Source of the DNA: Cetobacterium sp. 8H
Lineage (GTDB): Bacteria > Fusobacteriota > Fusobacteriia > Fusobacteriales > Fusobacteriaceae
DNA length: 64,000 bases
Assembly (NCBI RefSeq): GCF_014250675.1
Contig: NZ_JACHTG010000004.1
Span: 1,489,501-1,553,500 of the forward strand
Direction: 5' to 3'
The notes beneath the pieces were generated by a model. It was given only the letters and a program-made list of their open reading frames with translations, was not told the origin of the DNA and ran no database searches. Of the stretch, positions 16,886 through 26,081 are shown piece after piece; positions within the stretch are counted from its first letter, which is position 1, and every line of letters begins with the position of its first letter. The position numbers and the translations under genes are program-made.

Positions 16886-18091
16886 TTAAATATTCTTAAG
16901 AATTATAGCCGTTCCCATTCCTCCACCTATACAAAGACTAGCTAGACCATAATTTGAATTTCTTTTTTTCATTTCATGAATTAAAGTTGTAGTTATTCTA
17001 GCACCGCTAGCACCAACGGGGTGACCAAGTGCAATCGCTCCACCATTGACATTTGTTTTATCATTGAACCAAGCTGGATCAATAGAGTACATTTCAGAAA
17101 CTTCTTTTATAACTCCAAGTGATTGAACAGCAAAAGCTTCATTAAGCTCTAACAAATCCATTTGTTCAAGAGTTAATCCAGTTTTATCTAAAACGTTTTT
17201 AATGGCAGGAACAGGTCCTAGTCCCATCACTAAAGGATCAACACCACCTTGACCAACACCTACAATTTCAACTAATGGTTTTAAGTTATATTTTTTAATA
17301 GCTTCTTCAGAAGCGATTAAAAGAATTGCAGCCCCATCATTTATACCAGAAGAGTTTCCTGCAGTAACAGCTCCATCTTTTTTAAATGCAGGTCTTAAAG
17401 TTGATAATTTTTCAAAACTTGTTTTTCTATTTGGATATTCATCGGTATCAAAAACAATAGTTCCTTTTTTATCTTTAATTTCAATAGGTACAATTTCATC
17501 TTTAAATCTTCCAGAATCAATAGCAGAGATAGCTTTTATTTGAGAATGAATAGAAAATTCATCCATTTCTTCTCTAGTGATATTATGTTTATCTGCAATA
17601 TTTTCAGCAGTTATACCCATGTGGACACCATGGAAAGCGTCAGTAAGAGCATCTAAAATCATATGATCTCTAGCTACAGAGTCTCCCATTTTCATACCAG
17701 TTCTAACATTACTATTTAAAAGAAGAGGTGCTTGAGACATAGATTCAGTTCCACCAGCTAAGATTAAAGAGTTTTCTCCTGATTTAATACTCTGGTAAGC
17801 TGTCATAATAGCTTTCATTCCACTTCCGCAAATAATATTTATTGAGTATGCAGGAACAGTAAAAGGAACACCACCGTTGATAGCTGATTGTCTACCTACA
17901 CCTTGAGCATGTCCAGCAGATAGAACATTTCCAATAATAACTTCATCTAAATCAGCTGGATTAATTTTAGTTTCTGCAATTATATTTTTTATAACAGAGC
18001 CTGCCATTTCACTAGGAGAAATCTTACTTAAAGATCCTAAGAATGAAGCAACAGCTGTTCTTTTAGCGGCAGCAATATAAACTTTTTTCAT
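16886..18091 (-). CDS. atoB: acetyl-CoA acetyltransferase (thiolase)
   Basis: A 401-residue biosynthetic/degradative thiolase II. Active residues are visible: nucleophile Cys88 in [10 protein letters not shown], His357 in [12 protein letters not shown], and Cys387 in SLCIGGGMG. It interconverts two acetyl-CoA and acetoacetyl-CoA. In this locus it probably cleaves the acetoacetyl-CoA produced by AtoDA from acetoacetate of lysine cleavage, and could run in reverse for butyrate synthesis with Hbd and Crt. It lies between atoA and bcd on the same strand. The name thlA would serve equally. Confidence 0.93.
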   Translation of the reverse strand: MKKVYIAAAKRTAVASFLGSLSKISPSEMAGSVIKNIIAETKINPADLDEVIIGNVLSAGHAQGVGRQSAINGGVPFTVPAYSINIICGSGMKAIMTAYQSIKSGENSLILAGGTESMSQAPLLLNSNVRTGMKMGDSVARDHMILDALTDAFHGVHMGITAENIADKHNITREEMDEFSIHSQIKAISAIDSGRFKDEIVPIEIKDKKGTIVFDTDEYPNRKTSFEKLSTLRPAFKKDGAVTAGNSSGINDGAAILLIASEEAIKKYNLKPLVEIVGVGQGGVDPLVMGLGPVPAIKNVLDKTGLTLEQMDLLELNEAFAVQSLGVIKEVSEMYSIDPAWFNDKTNVNGGAIALGHPVGASGARITTTLIHEMKKRNSNYGLASLCIGGGMGTAIILKNI

Positions 18092-18111
18092 TTAATGCCC
18101 TCCTTTTAAAA

Positions 18112-18777
18112 TTAAACTTCCATAGTTTTTAAATTATCATCAACAATAATTGTAGCTTCAGTAGTTGCAATTATATCTTCAACTGATGAGAAAGGGCTAA
18201 GCTCTTTTAAAACTAATCCTTTATCAGTAACTTCAAGAACTCCTTTTTCAGTTACAATTAGGTTAACTTCACTAGCAGCAGTTAATGGTAAAGTACAATT
18301 TTTTAAAATTTTAGGACTTCCTTTAGCAGTATGCTCCATAGCGATAATAACTTTTTTAGCACCAACAACAAGATCCATAGCTCCACCCATTCCAGGAACC
18401 ATTTTTCCAGGAACCATCCAGTTTGCAAGATTTCCTTTTTCATCAACTTGTAATGCACCTAGTACTGTAGCATCAACATGTCCACCACGAATGATTCCAA
18501 AAGAAGTAAAACTATCAAAGAAACATCCACCAGGAGCTATAGTTACAAGAGATCCACCTGCATTTGAGATTCTACAATCAGCTTCAGCTTCAGTAGGTGT
18601 AGGTCCCATACCAATCAATCCATTCTCAGATTGAAGAGCAACATATATAGAATCAGGAATATAGTTGGCAACCTCTGTAGGTAATCCAATTCCAAGGTTA
18701 ACAACATCTCCGTCTTTAAATTCTTGAGCAACTCTTTTAGCAATAATTTCTCTGATTTTTTCTTTAGTAAGTTCCAT
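18112..18777 (-). CDS. atoA: acetoacetate/butyrate CoA-transferase subunit B
   Basis: A 222-residue catalytic beta subunit of a 3-oxoacid CoA-transferase. The catalytic glutamate is Glu51 in [10 protein letters not shown], and [14 protein letters not shown] is the conserved N-terminal loop. It transfers CoA between butyryl-CoA (or acetyl-CoA) and acetoacetate. The ATG at 18777 is preferred to an upstream start because GGGAGGG lies just before it, inside the 3' end of atoD. The start codon nearly abuts the atoD stop codon (18779-18781), a sign of translational coupling. Confidence 0.93.
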   Translation of the reverse strand: MELTKEKIREIIAKRVAQEFKDGDVVNLGIGLPTEVANYIPDSIYVALQSENGLIGMGPTPTEAEADCRISNAGGSLVTIAPGGCFFDSFTSFGIIRGGHVDATVLGALQVDEKGNLANWMVPGKMVPGMGGAMDLVVGAKKVIIAMEHTAKGSPKILKNCTLPLTAASEVNLIVTEKGVLEVTDKGLVLKELSPFSSVEDIIATTEATIIVDDNLKTMEV

Positions 18778-18778
18778 A

Positions 18779-19429
18779 TTAATTCCCTCCCTTAACGATG
18801 TAATCAACAAAGATTCCAGGAATAACTATTTCGTTAGGATCCAAAGACCCTTCTACAATTTCATCAGCTTCAACAATAACAATATCAGCAGCTGTAGCCA
18901 TAACAGTATTGAAATTTCTAGTAGAACCAAAGAAAGAGATATTACCAAAAGAATCAACTTTAGTTCCATATATAAGAGCGACATCTGCTTTTAAAGGTTT
19001 TTCAAGCAAATATTTGTTTCCGTCAACTTCGAGAACTGTTTTTCCTTCTTGAACGATGGTACCAATTCCGGTTGGAGTCAAAATTCCACCAAGACCAGCT
19101 CCAGCTGCCCTAATTCTTTCAGCAAGAGTACCTTGAGGAACAAGTTCAACTTCCATTTCTCCAGAATGCATTTGTTTTCCAGTTTCTGGATTAGTTCCAA
19201 TATGAGAAACAATAGCTTTTTTAATTCTTTTGTTAACAACTAATTTACCTCTTTCAAATTCTGGAAAACTAGTGTCATTAGCAATAAGTGTTAAATCTTT
19301 AGTTCCATTTTCAAGTAATTTTTCGATAACTTCTTTAGGAGAACCACATTTTAAAAACCCTCCAGTCATAAGAGAAGAACCATCTTTGATAAGTGATGCT
19401 GCATAATCAACAGAGACCAATTTTTTCAT
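18779..19429 (-). CDS. atoD: acetoacetate/butyrate CoA-transferase subunit A
   Basis: A 216-residue alpha subunit of the CoA-transferase, first gene of the minus-strand row to etfA. The N-terminal [20 protein letters not shown] and the [11 protein letters not shown] block match AtoD/ScoA. Together with AtoA it activates acetoacetate while releasing butyrate. It has a well-formed RBS (GGAGG), a promoter at 19485-19514 and a palindromic operator candidate between promoter and gene, so this is where the operon is likely regulated. Confidence 0.94.
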   Translation of the reverse strand: MKKLVSVDYAASLIKDGSSLMTGGFLKCGSPKEVIEKLLENGTKDLTLIANDTSFPEFERGKLVVNKRIKKAIVSHIGTNPETGKQMHSGEMEVELVPQGTLAERIRAAGAGLGGILTPTGIGTIVQEGKTVLEVDGNKYLLEKPLKADVALIYGTKVDSFGNISFFGSTRNFNTVMATAADIVIVEADEIVEGSLDPNEIVIPGIFVDYIVKGGN

Positions 19430-19453
19430 ATTTTTATTCCTCCATTTTAATTT

Positions 19454-19469
19454 GCAAGTGTATACTTGC
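19454..19469. promoter_or_regulatory. candidate TetR operator, atoD side
   Basis: The 16-mer GCAAGTGTATACTTGC has GCAAGT/ACTTGC arms around GTAT. It begins 15 bp downstream of the minus-strand -10 box of the atoD promoter. It agrees with the site at 22205-22220 at 10 of 16 positions, and all but one of the differences are transitions. A TetR gene begins 235 bp away. Confidence 0.6.
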
Positions 19470-19484
19470 CTTTGCCAGTATGAA

Positions 19485-19514
19485 TATATACCTCATATGT
19501 AATTAATTTGTCAA
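19485..19514 (-). promoter_or_regulatory. promoter of the atoDA-thiolase-bcd-etfBA operon
   Basis: On the minus strand TTGACA (19514-19509) and TATATA (19490-19485) are 18 bp apart, 55 bp before the atoD start, with the candidate operator in between. Confidence 0.65.
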
Positions 19515-19632
19515 GAGTGATGTGTAAAATAAAATTTCGTTTTGTAAAAAAATAGATCACAAATACCTAATTAAAGAGGAAGGTGTAGGAATAAAAAAAA
19601 TAAAAAAAATTTTATAAAAAAAATAAAAAAAT

Positions 19633-19662
19633 TTGACAAACGAGTCAAAAGTGAAGTATATT
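19633..19662 (+). promoter_or_regulatory. promoter of the TetR gene with overlapping inverted repeat
   Basis: TTGACA (19633) and TATATT (19657-19662) are 18 bp apart. The -35 lies inside TTGACAAACGAGTCAA, whose arms TTGAC/GTCAA are a possible autoregulatory site; it does not match the GYAAGYGYWYACTTRC sites. Confidence 0.5.
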
Positions 19663-19703
19663 CTGTGTTAATACATGTTTTCAGATTATAAGGAGGGGCA
19701 ATA

Positions 19704-20273
19704 ATGAAAACTAGGGATAAAATATTGGAATCAGCACAAAGGCTTTTTTCAGAAGAAGGATTTGAAAAGATCTCAACAAAGCGATTAGCTACAGAGGCTG
19801 GATGTAACGAGGTCACTATTTTTAGGTTGTTTGGAACAAAAAATGGTATTTTAGAAGAGATAATAAATAGATTTGTGGAAGAAAGCAGAATAATAAAAAT
19901 ATTACACGAAAGTCTTACAGGACATCTGGAAGACGATATAGCAAAAAGTATATTACTTTACCAAAGTTTTTTACAGCAACATGAATCTATTTTTAGATTA
20001 CAGTTAAAACTTTCAGATAGTGATAATCAAAAATTTTTGAGAACAATAGATTTTAAAAACTATTTAGTGGATCATTTTATCGAGGTATTTTATATAAATA
20101 AAATAAATTATTCATCAGAAGTTTTTGTCAACAATATGCTTTCAAGTATCATGGGGGGATTTCTTTTAAGAATATTAACAAAAGGTAGATTTTCAAATGA
20201 AAGAGAGGAATATTTTTTAAATGAAAAAATAAGCTTTTATCAAAAGACAATCAAACAATATCAAAATTATTAA
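19704..20273 (+). CDS. TetR/AcrR-family regulator of the butyrate/lysine locus
   Basis: A 189-residue one-component regulator. Residues 1-55 hold the TetR helix-turn-helix (RDKILESAQRLFSEEGFEKISTKRLA..EVTIFRLFGTKNGILEEI); the rest is a helical ligand-binding domain with no recognisable ligand. It is divergent from atoD and convergent with hbd, and lies between the two arms of the pathway. Palindromes of the usual TetR size are just downstream of the atoD and nhaC promoters, so a role as a repressor of both operons, perhaps relieved by an acyl-CoA, is a reasonable inference. RBS AGGAGGGG. Confidence 0.85.
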   Translation: MKTRDKILESAQRLFSEEGFEKISTKRLATEAGCNEVTIFRLFGTKNGILEEIINRFVEESRIIKILHESLTGHLEDDIAKSILLYQSFLQQHESIFRLQLKLSDSDNQKFLRTIDFKNYLVDHFIEVFYINKINYSSEVFVNNMLSSIMGGFLLRILTKGRFSNEREEYFLNEKISFYQKTIKQYQNY

Positions 20274-20310
20274 AAAAAAACTCTAGTTAATTAAAACTAG
20301 AGTTTTTTTT
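20273..20310. terminator. bidirectional terminator, tetR / hbd
   Basis: AAAAAAACTCTAGT pairs with ACTAGAGTTTTTTT around an 8-base A/T loop, between two convergent genes. Confidence 0.85.
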
Positions 20311-20311
20311 A

Positions 20312-21151
20312 TTAATATTTATAGAATCCTTCGCCAGTTTTTCTACCCAATTTTCCAGCTCTAACCATCTTTTTAAGAAGAGTATGAGCTCTATATTTAG
20401 AATCTCCAAACTCAGAAGCTAAAACGTCCATTATAGCTAAAACAACATCAAGTCCGATTAAATCTCCTAGTGCTAAGGGACCTATAGGATGATTAGCACC
20501 AAATTTCATAGCATTATCAATATCTTCTGTACTAGCAACACCATCAGCTAAAATTCCAATGGCTTCATTAACCATAGGTATTAGAATTCTATTTACAACA
20601 AATCCAGGAGCTTCTTGACAAGAAACGGGCTCTTTTCCTAGAGATTTAGAAAGCTCAAGAATAGTGTTGTGAACCTCTTGGCTTGTAGTGTAACCACTTA
20701 TGATTTCTATTAATTTCATAACAGGTGCAGGATTGAAAAAGTGCATTCCAATAACTTTTTCAGGTCTCTTTGTCGATAGTGCAATTTCAGTAATAGAAAG
20801 AGAAGATGTGTTTGTTGCAAAAATAGTTTTTTCATCACAAATTTCATCTAATTTTCCAAATAACTCTTTTTTTACAGCCATTTTTTCAGAAACGGCTTCA
20901 ATAACTAAATCAGCATCTTTTGCGTCACTTAAATCAGGAGTAGCATTTAATTTTGACAGAATTTCATTTTTTCTTTCTTCTGTAATTTTAACTTTTTCAA
21001 CTAATTTTGATAAATTTTTTACAAAACCATTTTTGGCTTTTTCAAGAATATCTTTATTAACATCTGTAATTAAAACTTCGTGTCCACCTGTAGCAAAAAC
21101 TTGAGCAATTCCACTAGCCATAACTCCAGCACCAACAATAAATATTTTCAT
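20312..21151 (-). CDS. hbd: 3-hydroxybutyryl-CoA dehydrogenase
   Basis: A 279-residue NAD(P)-dependent dehydrogenase. The N-terminal dinucleotide fold reads FIVGAGVMASGIAQVFATGGHEV, where clostridial Hbd usually has GAGTMGSGIAQ. MHFFNPAPVMKLIEII carries the catalytic His, and the C-terminal domain has NHPIGPLALGDLIGLD. It reduces acetoacetyl-CoA to 3-hydroxybutyryl-CoA in butyrate formation. It follows crt by 31 bp and is cotranscribed with it. Confidence 0.95.
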   Translation of the reverse strand: MKIFIVGAGVMASGIAQVFATGGHEVLITDVNKDILEKAKNGFVKNLSKLVEKVKITEERKNEILSKLNATPDLSDAKDADLVIEAVSEKMAVKKELFGKLDEICDEKTIFATNTSSLSITEIALSTKRPEKVIGMHFFNPAPVMKLIEIISGYTTSQEVHNTILELSKSLGKEPVSCQEAPGFVVNRILIPMVNEAIGILADGVASTEDIDNAMKFGANHPIGPLALGDLIGLDVVLAIMDVLASEFGDSKYRAHTLLKKMVRAGKLGRKTGEGFYKY

Positions 21152-21182
21152 GATAATCCTCCTATTTGTATGTTTATTTAAA

Positions 21183-21962
21183 TCAATTATTTGTAAATTG
21201 AGCTTTTCTTTTTTCTAAGAATGCAGTCATACCCTCTTTCTGATCTTTAGTAGAGAAACAAAGACCAAATAGACTGCTTTCGATGAACATAGACGTCGCT
21301 TCATCAACTTGTAGACCTTTATCAATAGCCTCTTTTGAGTATTGTACTGCTAATTTAGCATTAGAACTAATTTTATTAGCCATATTTAAAGCATATTCCA
21401 TAAGTTCTTCATGTGGAACAACTTGATTAACTAAACCAATATTTAAAGCTTCTTCTGCTCCTATTATATTTCCTGTATAAATTAGTTCCTTTGCTTTAGC
21501 AACGCCAACTATTCTAGGAAGTCTTTGTGTTCCTCCTGAACCAGGTGTTATTCCTAAAGTAACTTCAGGTTGACCAAGTTTTGCTTTATCAGATGCAATT
21601 CTAATATCACAAGCCATAGCAAGTTCACATCCACCCCCAAGAGCGAATCCATTAATAACTGCTATAACAACTTTGTTAATATTTTCAACAGCATTAAAAG
21701 CATTAGTACCAAGGATACCAAAATCTTTTGCATGCTTAGTATCTAAATCTTTCATAAAAGAAATATCAGCTCCAGCAACGAATGCCCTTCCTTCTCCAGT
21801 TAAAATAATGACATCAATATCATCATTTTTTTCTAAATTAGCAAAACATTCGTGAATTTCTTTGTAAGTTTCTTCATTCAAAGCATTTAAAGCTTCAGGC
21901 CGATTGATTTTAACTGTACAGATTCTATTATCAATACTAGTTAAAAGGTTTTTAAATACCAT
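21183..21962 (-). CDS. crt: 3-hydroxybutyryl-CoA dehydratase (crotonase)
   Basis: A 259-residue enoyl-CoA hydratase/isomerase. The oxyanion-hole segments are clear: AFVAGADISFMKDL and NGFALGGGCELAMACDIRIAS. The acidic catalytic residues lie in the GGGCEL stretch and in GQPEVTLGITPGSGGTQRL. It dehydrates 3-hydroxybutyryl-CoA to crotonyl-CoA, joining the acetyl-CoA route to Bcd. It is the first gene of a crt-hbd unit with its own promoter (22011-22040), divergent from the lysine operon. Confidence 0.94.
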   Translation of the reverse strand: MVFKNLLTSIDNRICTVKINRPEALNALNEETYKEIHECFANLEKNDDIDVIILTGEGRAFVAGADISFMKDLDTKHAKDFGILGTNAFNAVENINKVVIAVINGFALGGGCELAMACDIRIASDKAKLGQPEVTLGITPGSGGTQRLPRIVGVAKAKELIYTGNIIGAEEALNIGLVNQVVPHEELMEYALNMANKISSNAKLAVQYSKEAIDKGLQVDEATSMFIESSLFGLCFSTKDQKEGMTAFLEKRKAQFTNN

Positions 21963-22010
21963 TTTAATTCCTCCTGTATGTATGTTTGTTATAAAGATTT
22001 AACGTCACAG

Positions 22011-22040
22011 TTATTACCTCATCTATTATAAATTTGTCAA
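22011..22040 (-). promoter_or_regulatory. promoter of crt-hbd
   Basis: On the minus strand TTGACA (22040-22035) is followed after 17-18 bp by GTAATA/TAATAA. The 306-bp crt-nhaC intergenic region contains this, the nhaC promoter and one palindrome; no gene is seen in it. Confidence 0.55.
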
Positions 22041-22155
22041 ATTTTTTTTATTTAATAAAAAAAATAAATAAAAAAATTGTCGCAAAACATGTCTGTAATA
22101 GAGCTATTTAGTATTGAAATGAAACTTTAATAAATAAAAAAATAAAAAAATGGTA

Positions 22156-22184
22156 TTGACTTTAAAAAAAGTGTGGGGTATATA
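22156..22184 (+). promoter_or_regulatory. promoter of the lysine fermentation operon
   Basis: TTGACT and TATATA are spaced by 17 bp, 85 bp before the antiporter start. A second TTGACA at 22191 could serve as a -35 for another start, overlapping the operator candidate. Confidence 0.6.
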
Positions 22185-22204
22185 TAGCTATTGACAAAAC
22201 TAAA

Positions 22205-22220
22205 GTAAGCGCTCACTTAC
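22205..22220. promoter_or_regulatory. candidate TetR operator, lysine-operon side
   Basis: The 16-mer GTAAGCGCTCACTTAC has GTAAG/CTTAC arms. It begins 20 bp downstream of the -10 box, nearly the same geometry as the atoD-side site, and both fit GYAAGYGYWYACTTRC. A roadblock or repressor site for the nearby TetR protein is inferred. Confidence 0.6.
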
Positions 22221-22268
22221 ATCCTACTTGAAATTTTTATGAGAAAATAATCATTCTAGGAGGAAAAT

Positions 22269-23765
22269 ATGGGATCGGTAACAGCGATAATAAAGCTTAG
22301 TCCAGTTTTAGTTTTGGCAGGACTAATGATGAATGGGTATGACGCATTATTAGCAGCACCTTTAGCAACAGTATATGCAGCAGCAGTAGCATCACTTGTA
22401 GCAAAAAAGAAAATAGGTGATATTATTGATTCTTGTATTAAAAATGCAAGAGAGATGCAAATAGCGTTCTTTATCTTAATGATGGCTTATGCAATGGCTG
22501 AAGCATTTATGTCAACAGGAGTAGGAGCTTCAATAATAAACATAGCATTAGGGTTTGGATTAACAGCTAGAACAGTTGCAGTTGTAGGAGTAATAGTTAC
22601 ATCAATACTGTCTATAGCAACTGGAACAAGTTGGGGAACATTTGCAGCTTGTGCACCAATATTCTTGTGGTTAAATCATATTGTTCAAGGAGATATGTAC
22701 TTAACACTTGCAGCAATAGCAGGAGGAGCATGTTTTGGAGATAATATAGGTTTAATATCAGATACAACAATTGTTAGTTCTGGAATTCAAAGGGTAGAGG
22801 TTGTAAAAAGAATAAGACACCAAGGATTTTGGTCAGCATCAGTACTTGTGTGTGCTGTAGTTACATTCTATGTTGTTAGTGTGATGATGGGATTACCAAC
22901 TGAAGTTGGAAGTCCAGTTGAAGCTATTAATCAAATACCTGAGTCAGCTTGGGCCGCTTTAGCTGAGAAGAGAGAAAGTGCAGTGGCATTACTAAATCAA
23001 GTTAAAAGTGGAGTTCCATATTATATGGTAATTCCTCTAATATTAGTTTTAGTTTCAGCATTTAAAGGAGTAAATACATTACTGTGTCTATTCCTAGGAA
23101 TTTTTGCTTCATACGCATTTGGAATGTTTGCTGGAACAGTTGAAAGTACTTCAGCATTCTTAGATCTAATCTATTCAGGATTTGAAGGAGCAGGATCATG
23201 GGTTATTGTTATGATGATGTGGGTCGCAGCGTTCGGTGGAGTTATGAAAACAATGGATGCATTTAGACCGATATCGATTTTAATCAAAAGAATCTCAGGA
23301 AATGTAAGACAACTTATGTTCTATAATGGAGTTTTATCTGTTTTAGGAAATGCAGCTTTAGCTGATGAGATGGCACAAATAGTTACAATAGGTCCAATTA
23401 TAAAAGAGCTTGTTGAAAAAAATGTAAAAGGAAGCCCAGAAGATATTGAAACATTGAGACTTAGAAATGCTACATTTAGTGACGCTCTTGGAGTTTTTGG
23501 TTCACAACTTATTCCTTGGCATGTTTATATAGGATTTTATTTAGGAATAGCAAATGCAGTGTATCCATTAACAACTTTTACTGCAATGAGTATTATAAAG
23601 TTCAATTTTATGGCTTATATAGCTGTAGGAAGTATTTTATTTCTGACACTTACAGGACTTGATAGAATAATACCTAGATTTGCTTTACCAAGTGAGCCTA
23701 ACGTAAGATTATTAGGTGCAGATGAAGAGATTGAAATAGGAACAGAAGTAGAGGAAACAGTATAA
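22269..23765 (+). CDS. NhaC-family Na+/H+ antiporter-type transporter of the lysine operon
   Basis: A 498-residue polytopic membrane protein of the NhaC/ion transporter superfamily, with about 11-12 hydrophobic spans and the conserved [16 protein letters not shown] and [21 protein letters not shown] segments. As first gene of the lysine operon it may import lysine or exchange lysine, products or cations; NhaC-like proteins occur in the known Fusobacterium lysine cluster, but the substrate has to be tested. RBS AGGAGG with ATG at 22269; the promoter and operator candidates lie 50-110 bp upstream. Confidence 0.85.
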   Translation: MGSVTAIIKLSPVLVLAGLMMNGYDALLAAPLATVYAAAVASLVAKKKIGDIIDSCIKNAREMQIAFFILMMAYAMAEAFMSTGVGASIINIALGFGLTARTVAVVGVIVTSILSIATGTSWGTFAACAPIFLWLNHIVQGDMYLTLAAIAGGACFGDNIGLISDTTIVSSGIQRVEVVKRIRHQGFWSASVLVCAVVTFYVVSVMMGLPTEVGSPVEAINQIPESAWAALAEKRESAVALLNQVKSGVPYYMVIPLILVLVSAFKGVNTLLCLFLGIFASYAFGMFAGTVESTSAFLDLIYSGFEGAGSWVIVMMMWVAAFGGVMKTMDAFRPISILIKRISGNVRQLMFYNGVLSVLGNAALADEMAQIVTIGPIIKELVEKNVKGSPEDIETLRLRNATFSDALGVFGSQLIPWHVYIGFYLGIANAVYPLTTFTAMSIIKFNFMAYIAVGSILFLTLTGLDRIIPRFALPSEPNVRLLGADEEIEIGTEVEETV

Positions 23766-23793
23766 CAAAATAAAGATGAAGGAGAGAGGAGTT

Positions 23794-24180
23794 ATGACAA
23801 AATCAATGATAAGATTAAGAATGAGCTCGGCAGATGCTCATTATGGTGGAAATTTAGTAGACGGTGCGAGAATATTACAATTATTTGGAGATGTAGCAAC
23901 AGAGCTACTAATTAAGCATGATGGAGATGAGGGTTTGTTTAAAGCTTATAGTAGTGTTGAGTTCATAGCTCCTGTCTATGCAGGAGATTATTTAGAGGTT
24001 GTTGGAGAGATTACAAAGGTAGGAAATACATCAAGAACTATGATTTTCGAAGCAAGAAAAGTAATTGTTCCAAGAGCCGATATCTGTGATTCTGCAGCTG
24101 ATTTTTTAGAAGAACCTATCGTTGTATGTAGAGCAGCTGGTACTTGTGTAGTTCCAAAAGCAGTTCAGAGAAAGGGGTAA
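23794..24180 (+). CDS. kal: 3-aminobutyryl-CoA ammonia-lyase
   Basis: A 128-residue hot-dog-fold lyase that removes ammonia from L-3-aminobutyryl-CoA to give crotonyl-CoA. It matches the Kal family of lysine fermenters: [20 protein letters not shown] at the N-terminus and [20 protein letters not shown] in the core. The ATG at 23794 is chosen because the long purine-rich RBS (AAGGAGAGAGGAG) covers the earlier in-frame ATG at 23776. It lies between the transporter and kce, 4 bp before kce. Confidence 0.9.
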   Translation: MTKSMIRLRMSSADAHYGGNLVDGARILQLFGDVATELLIKHDGDEGLFKAYSSVEFIAPVYAGDYLEVVGEITKVGNTSRTMIFEARKVIVPRADICDSAADFLEEPIVVCRAAGTCVVPKAVQRKG

Positions 24181-24183
24181 AAC

Positions 24184-25002
24184 ATGGAAAAACTTATAAT
24201 AACAGCCGCAATCTGTGGTGCAGAGGTAACAAAAGAACATAACCCAGCTGTTCCTTATACAGTTGAAGAGATAGCAGAAGAAGCATATAGTGCATACAAA
24301 GCGGGGGCGAGTATAATACATCTTCATGTAAGAGAGGATGATGGAACTCCTACTCAAAAAAAAGAGAGATACGAAGAATGTATGAAAGCTATAAGAAAAA
24401 AATGTCCAGACGTAATCATTCAGCCATCTACAGGAGGATCTGTAGGAATGACTTCAGCTGAGAGACTAGAACCAGTAGAATTAAAACCAGAAATGGCAAC
24501 ACTAGATTGTGGTACTTTAAATTTTGGTGGGGATGAAGTTTTTGTTAACACTGAAAATATGATAAAAGAATTTGGGAAAAAGATGATAGATATGGGTGTT
24601 AAGCCAGAGGTTGAAGTATTTGATAAATCGATGATAGATATGGCCATAAGATTATCTAAAAAAGGATTTATTAAAGAACCAATTCACTTTAGTTTTGTAA
24701 TGGGAGTAAATGGTGGAATATCGGGAGAGTTAAGAGACTTCCTATTTTTAAAAGAGAGCTTGCCTTGTGGATCTACTTATTCGGTCGCAGGTATGGGGAA
24801 ATTTGAATTCACTCTTGCAGTGGCTTCTATAATATCTGGAGGTCATGTAAGAGTTGGATTTGAAGATAATATTTATTTGGCTAAAGGTGTTTTAGCTAAA
24901 AATAATGGAGAATTAGTTGAAAAAGTTGTAAGACTTGCAAAAGAGTTTGGAAGAGATGTAGCTACTCCAACTGAAGCAAGAAAAATACTGGGGTTAAATT
25001 AA
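24184..25002 (+). CDS. kce: 3-keto-5-aminohexanoate cleavage enzyme
   Basis: A 272-residue BKACE-family (formerly DUF849) zinc enzyme. The N-terminal LIITAAICGAEVTKEHNPAVPYT and the metal motif SIIHLHVREDDGTPTQ are typical. It condenses 3-keto-5-aminohexanoate with acetyl-CoA to form acetoacetate and 3-aminobutyryl-CoA, the branch point that feeds AtoDA and Kal. The start lies 4 bp after kal, so the two are probably translated together. Confidence 0.94.
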   Translation: MEKLIITAAICGAEVTKEHNPAVPYTVEEIAEEAYSAYKAGASIIHLHVREDDGTPTQKKERYEECMKAIRKKCPDVIIQPSTGGSVGMTSAERLEPVELKPEMATLDCGTLNFGGDEVFVNTENMIKEFGKKMIDMGVKPEVEVFDKSMIDMAIRLSKKGFIKEPIHFSFVMGVNGGISGELRDFLFLKESLPCGSTYSVAGMGKFEFTLAVASIISGGHVRVGFEDNIYLAKGVLAKNNGELVEKVVRLAKEFGRDVATPTEARKILGLN

Positions 25003-25012
25003 GGAGGATGTT

Positions 25013-26047
25013 ATGAAAAAAGGTTGTAAATTCGGAACACATAGAGTAATAGAACCAATAGGATCACTTCCACAAGGAGCATTAAAAATATCTAATGATA
25101 TGGAGATCATGTCAAATGAAGTTCTAATTAATGTTCAGACTTTAAATATTGATTCAGCTAGTTTTACACAAATAAAGGAAGCGTGTAACAGAGACGAGAA
25201 AAAAATGGCAGAAATGATAGAAGGGATAGTTGCAGAAAGAGGAAAAATGCAAAACCCTGTGACAGGTTCAGGAGGAATGTTGATTGGAACAATTGAAAAA
25301 ATTGGACCTGATTTCCCAGACAAAACATTAAAAGTAGGGGATAAAATAGCGACACTAGTGTCATTATCATTGACGCCTTTAAAGATAAATGAGATTAAAA
25401 AAATTAACATATCAAATGACCAGGTTGATGTAGATGCAAAAGCGGTTTTATTTGAAAGTGGAATATATGCAGTTTTACCAAAAGATATTCCTGAAAAATT
25501 AGCACTTGCAGCGTTAGATGTAGCAGGAGCTCCTGCACAAGTTGAAAAACTAGTAAAAGAAGGAGATACAGTTTGTATAATTGGTGGAGGAGGAAAGTCA
25601 GGAATCCTTTGCTGCTATCAAGCTATGAAGAATGTTGGAAAAACAGGAAAAGTTATTGTATTTGAATATTCAGAATCTAATGCTCAAAGAATAAGAGATT
25701 TAGGATTAGCTCATGTTGTTTTAGTAGGAGATGCAACTAAACCAGTAGAAATATATAATAAAATAAATGAAATTACAAATGGAGAGCTTTGTGATGTTGT
25801 AATAAATAACGTTAATGTTCCTGGAACAGAAATGTCGTCAATATTAATTACAAAAGATGATGGAGTAGTTTATTTCTTCTCAATGGCAACATCATTTACA
25901 AAAGCTGCATTAGGTGCGGAAGGCGTAGGAAAAGATGTTACTATGATCGTTGGAAATGGATATACAAAAGGTCATGCTAACCTAACTTTAGAGATTATTA
26001 GAGAATCAAAAGATATTAGAGAGTTATTTGAAAAATTATACGTGTAA
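25013..26047 (+). CDS. kdd: L-erythro-3,5-diaminohexanoate dehydrogenase
   Basis: A 344-residue NAD-dependent oxidative deaminase with a medium-chain dehydrogenase-like fold. The nucleotide-binding glycines are in VCIIGGGGKSGILCCYQAM. It turns 3,5-diaminohexanoate into 3-keto-5-aminohexanoate and ammonia, the substrate of Kce. The start MKKGCKFGTHRVIEP and the position between kce and kamA match the known Fusobacterium arrangement. RBS GGAGG. Confidence 0.93.
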   Translation: MKKGCKFGTHRVIEPIGSLPQGALKISNDMEIMSNEVLINVQTLNIDSASFTQIKEACNRDEKKMAEMIEGIVAERGKMQNPVTGSGGMLIGTIEKIGPDFPDKTLKVGDKIATLVSLSLTPLKINEIKKINISNDQVDVDAKAVLFESGIYAVLPKDIPEKLALAALDVAGAPAQVEKLVKEGDTVCIIGGGGKSGILCCYQAMKNVGKTGKVIVFEYSESNAQRIRDLGLAHVVLVGDATKPVEIYNKINEITNGELCDVVINNVNVPGTEMSSILITKDDGVVYFFSMATSFTKAALGAEGVGKDVTMIVGNGYTKGHANLTLEIIRESKDIRELFEKLYV

Positions 26048-26081
26048 TTAAAATAATAGAAAAATTTGGAGGAGTTTACTG

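Noticed and set aside
19633-19648. TTGACAAACGAGTCAA as a third copy of the shared TetR operator
   Set aside because: It has inverted arms but does not match GYAAGYGYWYACTTRC; kept only as a possible separate autoregulatory site.
21976-21990. GTATGTATGTTTG upstream of crt as a further operator
   Set aside because: It is a direct rather than inverted repeat, does not match the other two sites and overlaps the leader near the RBS.
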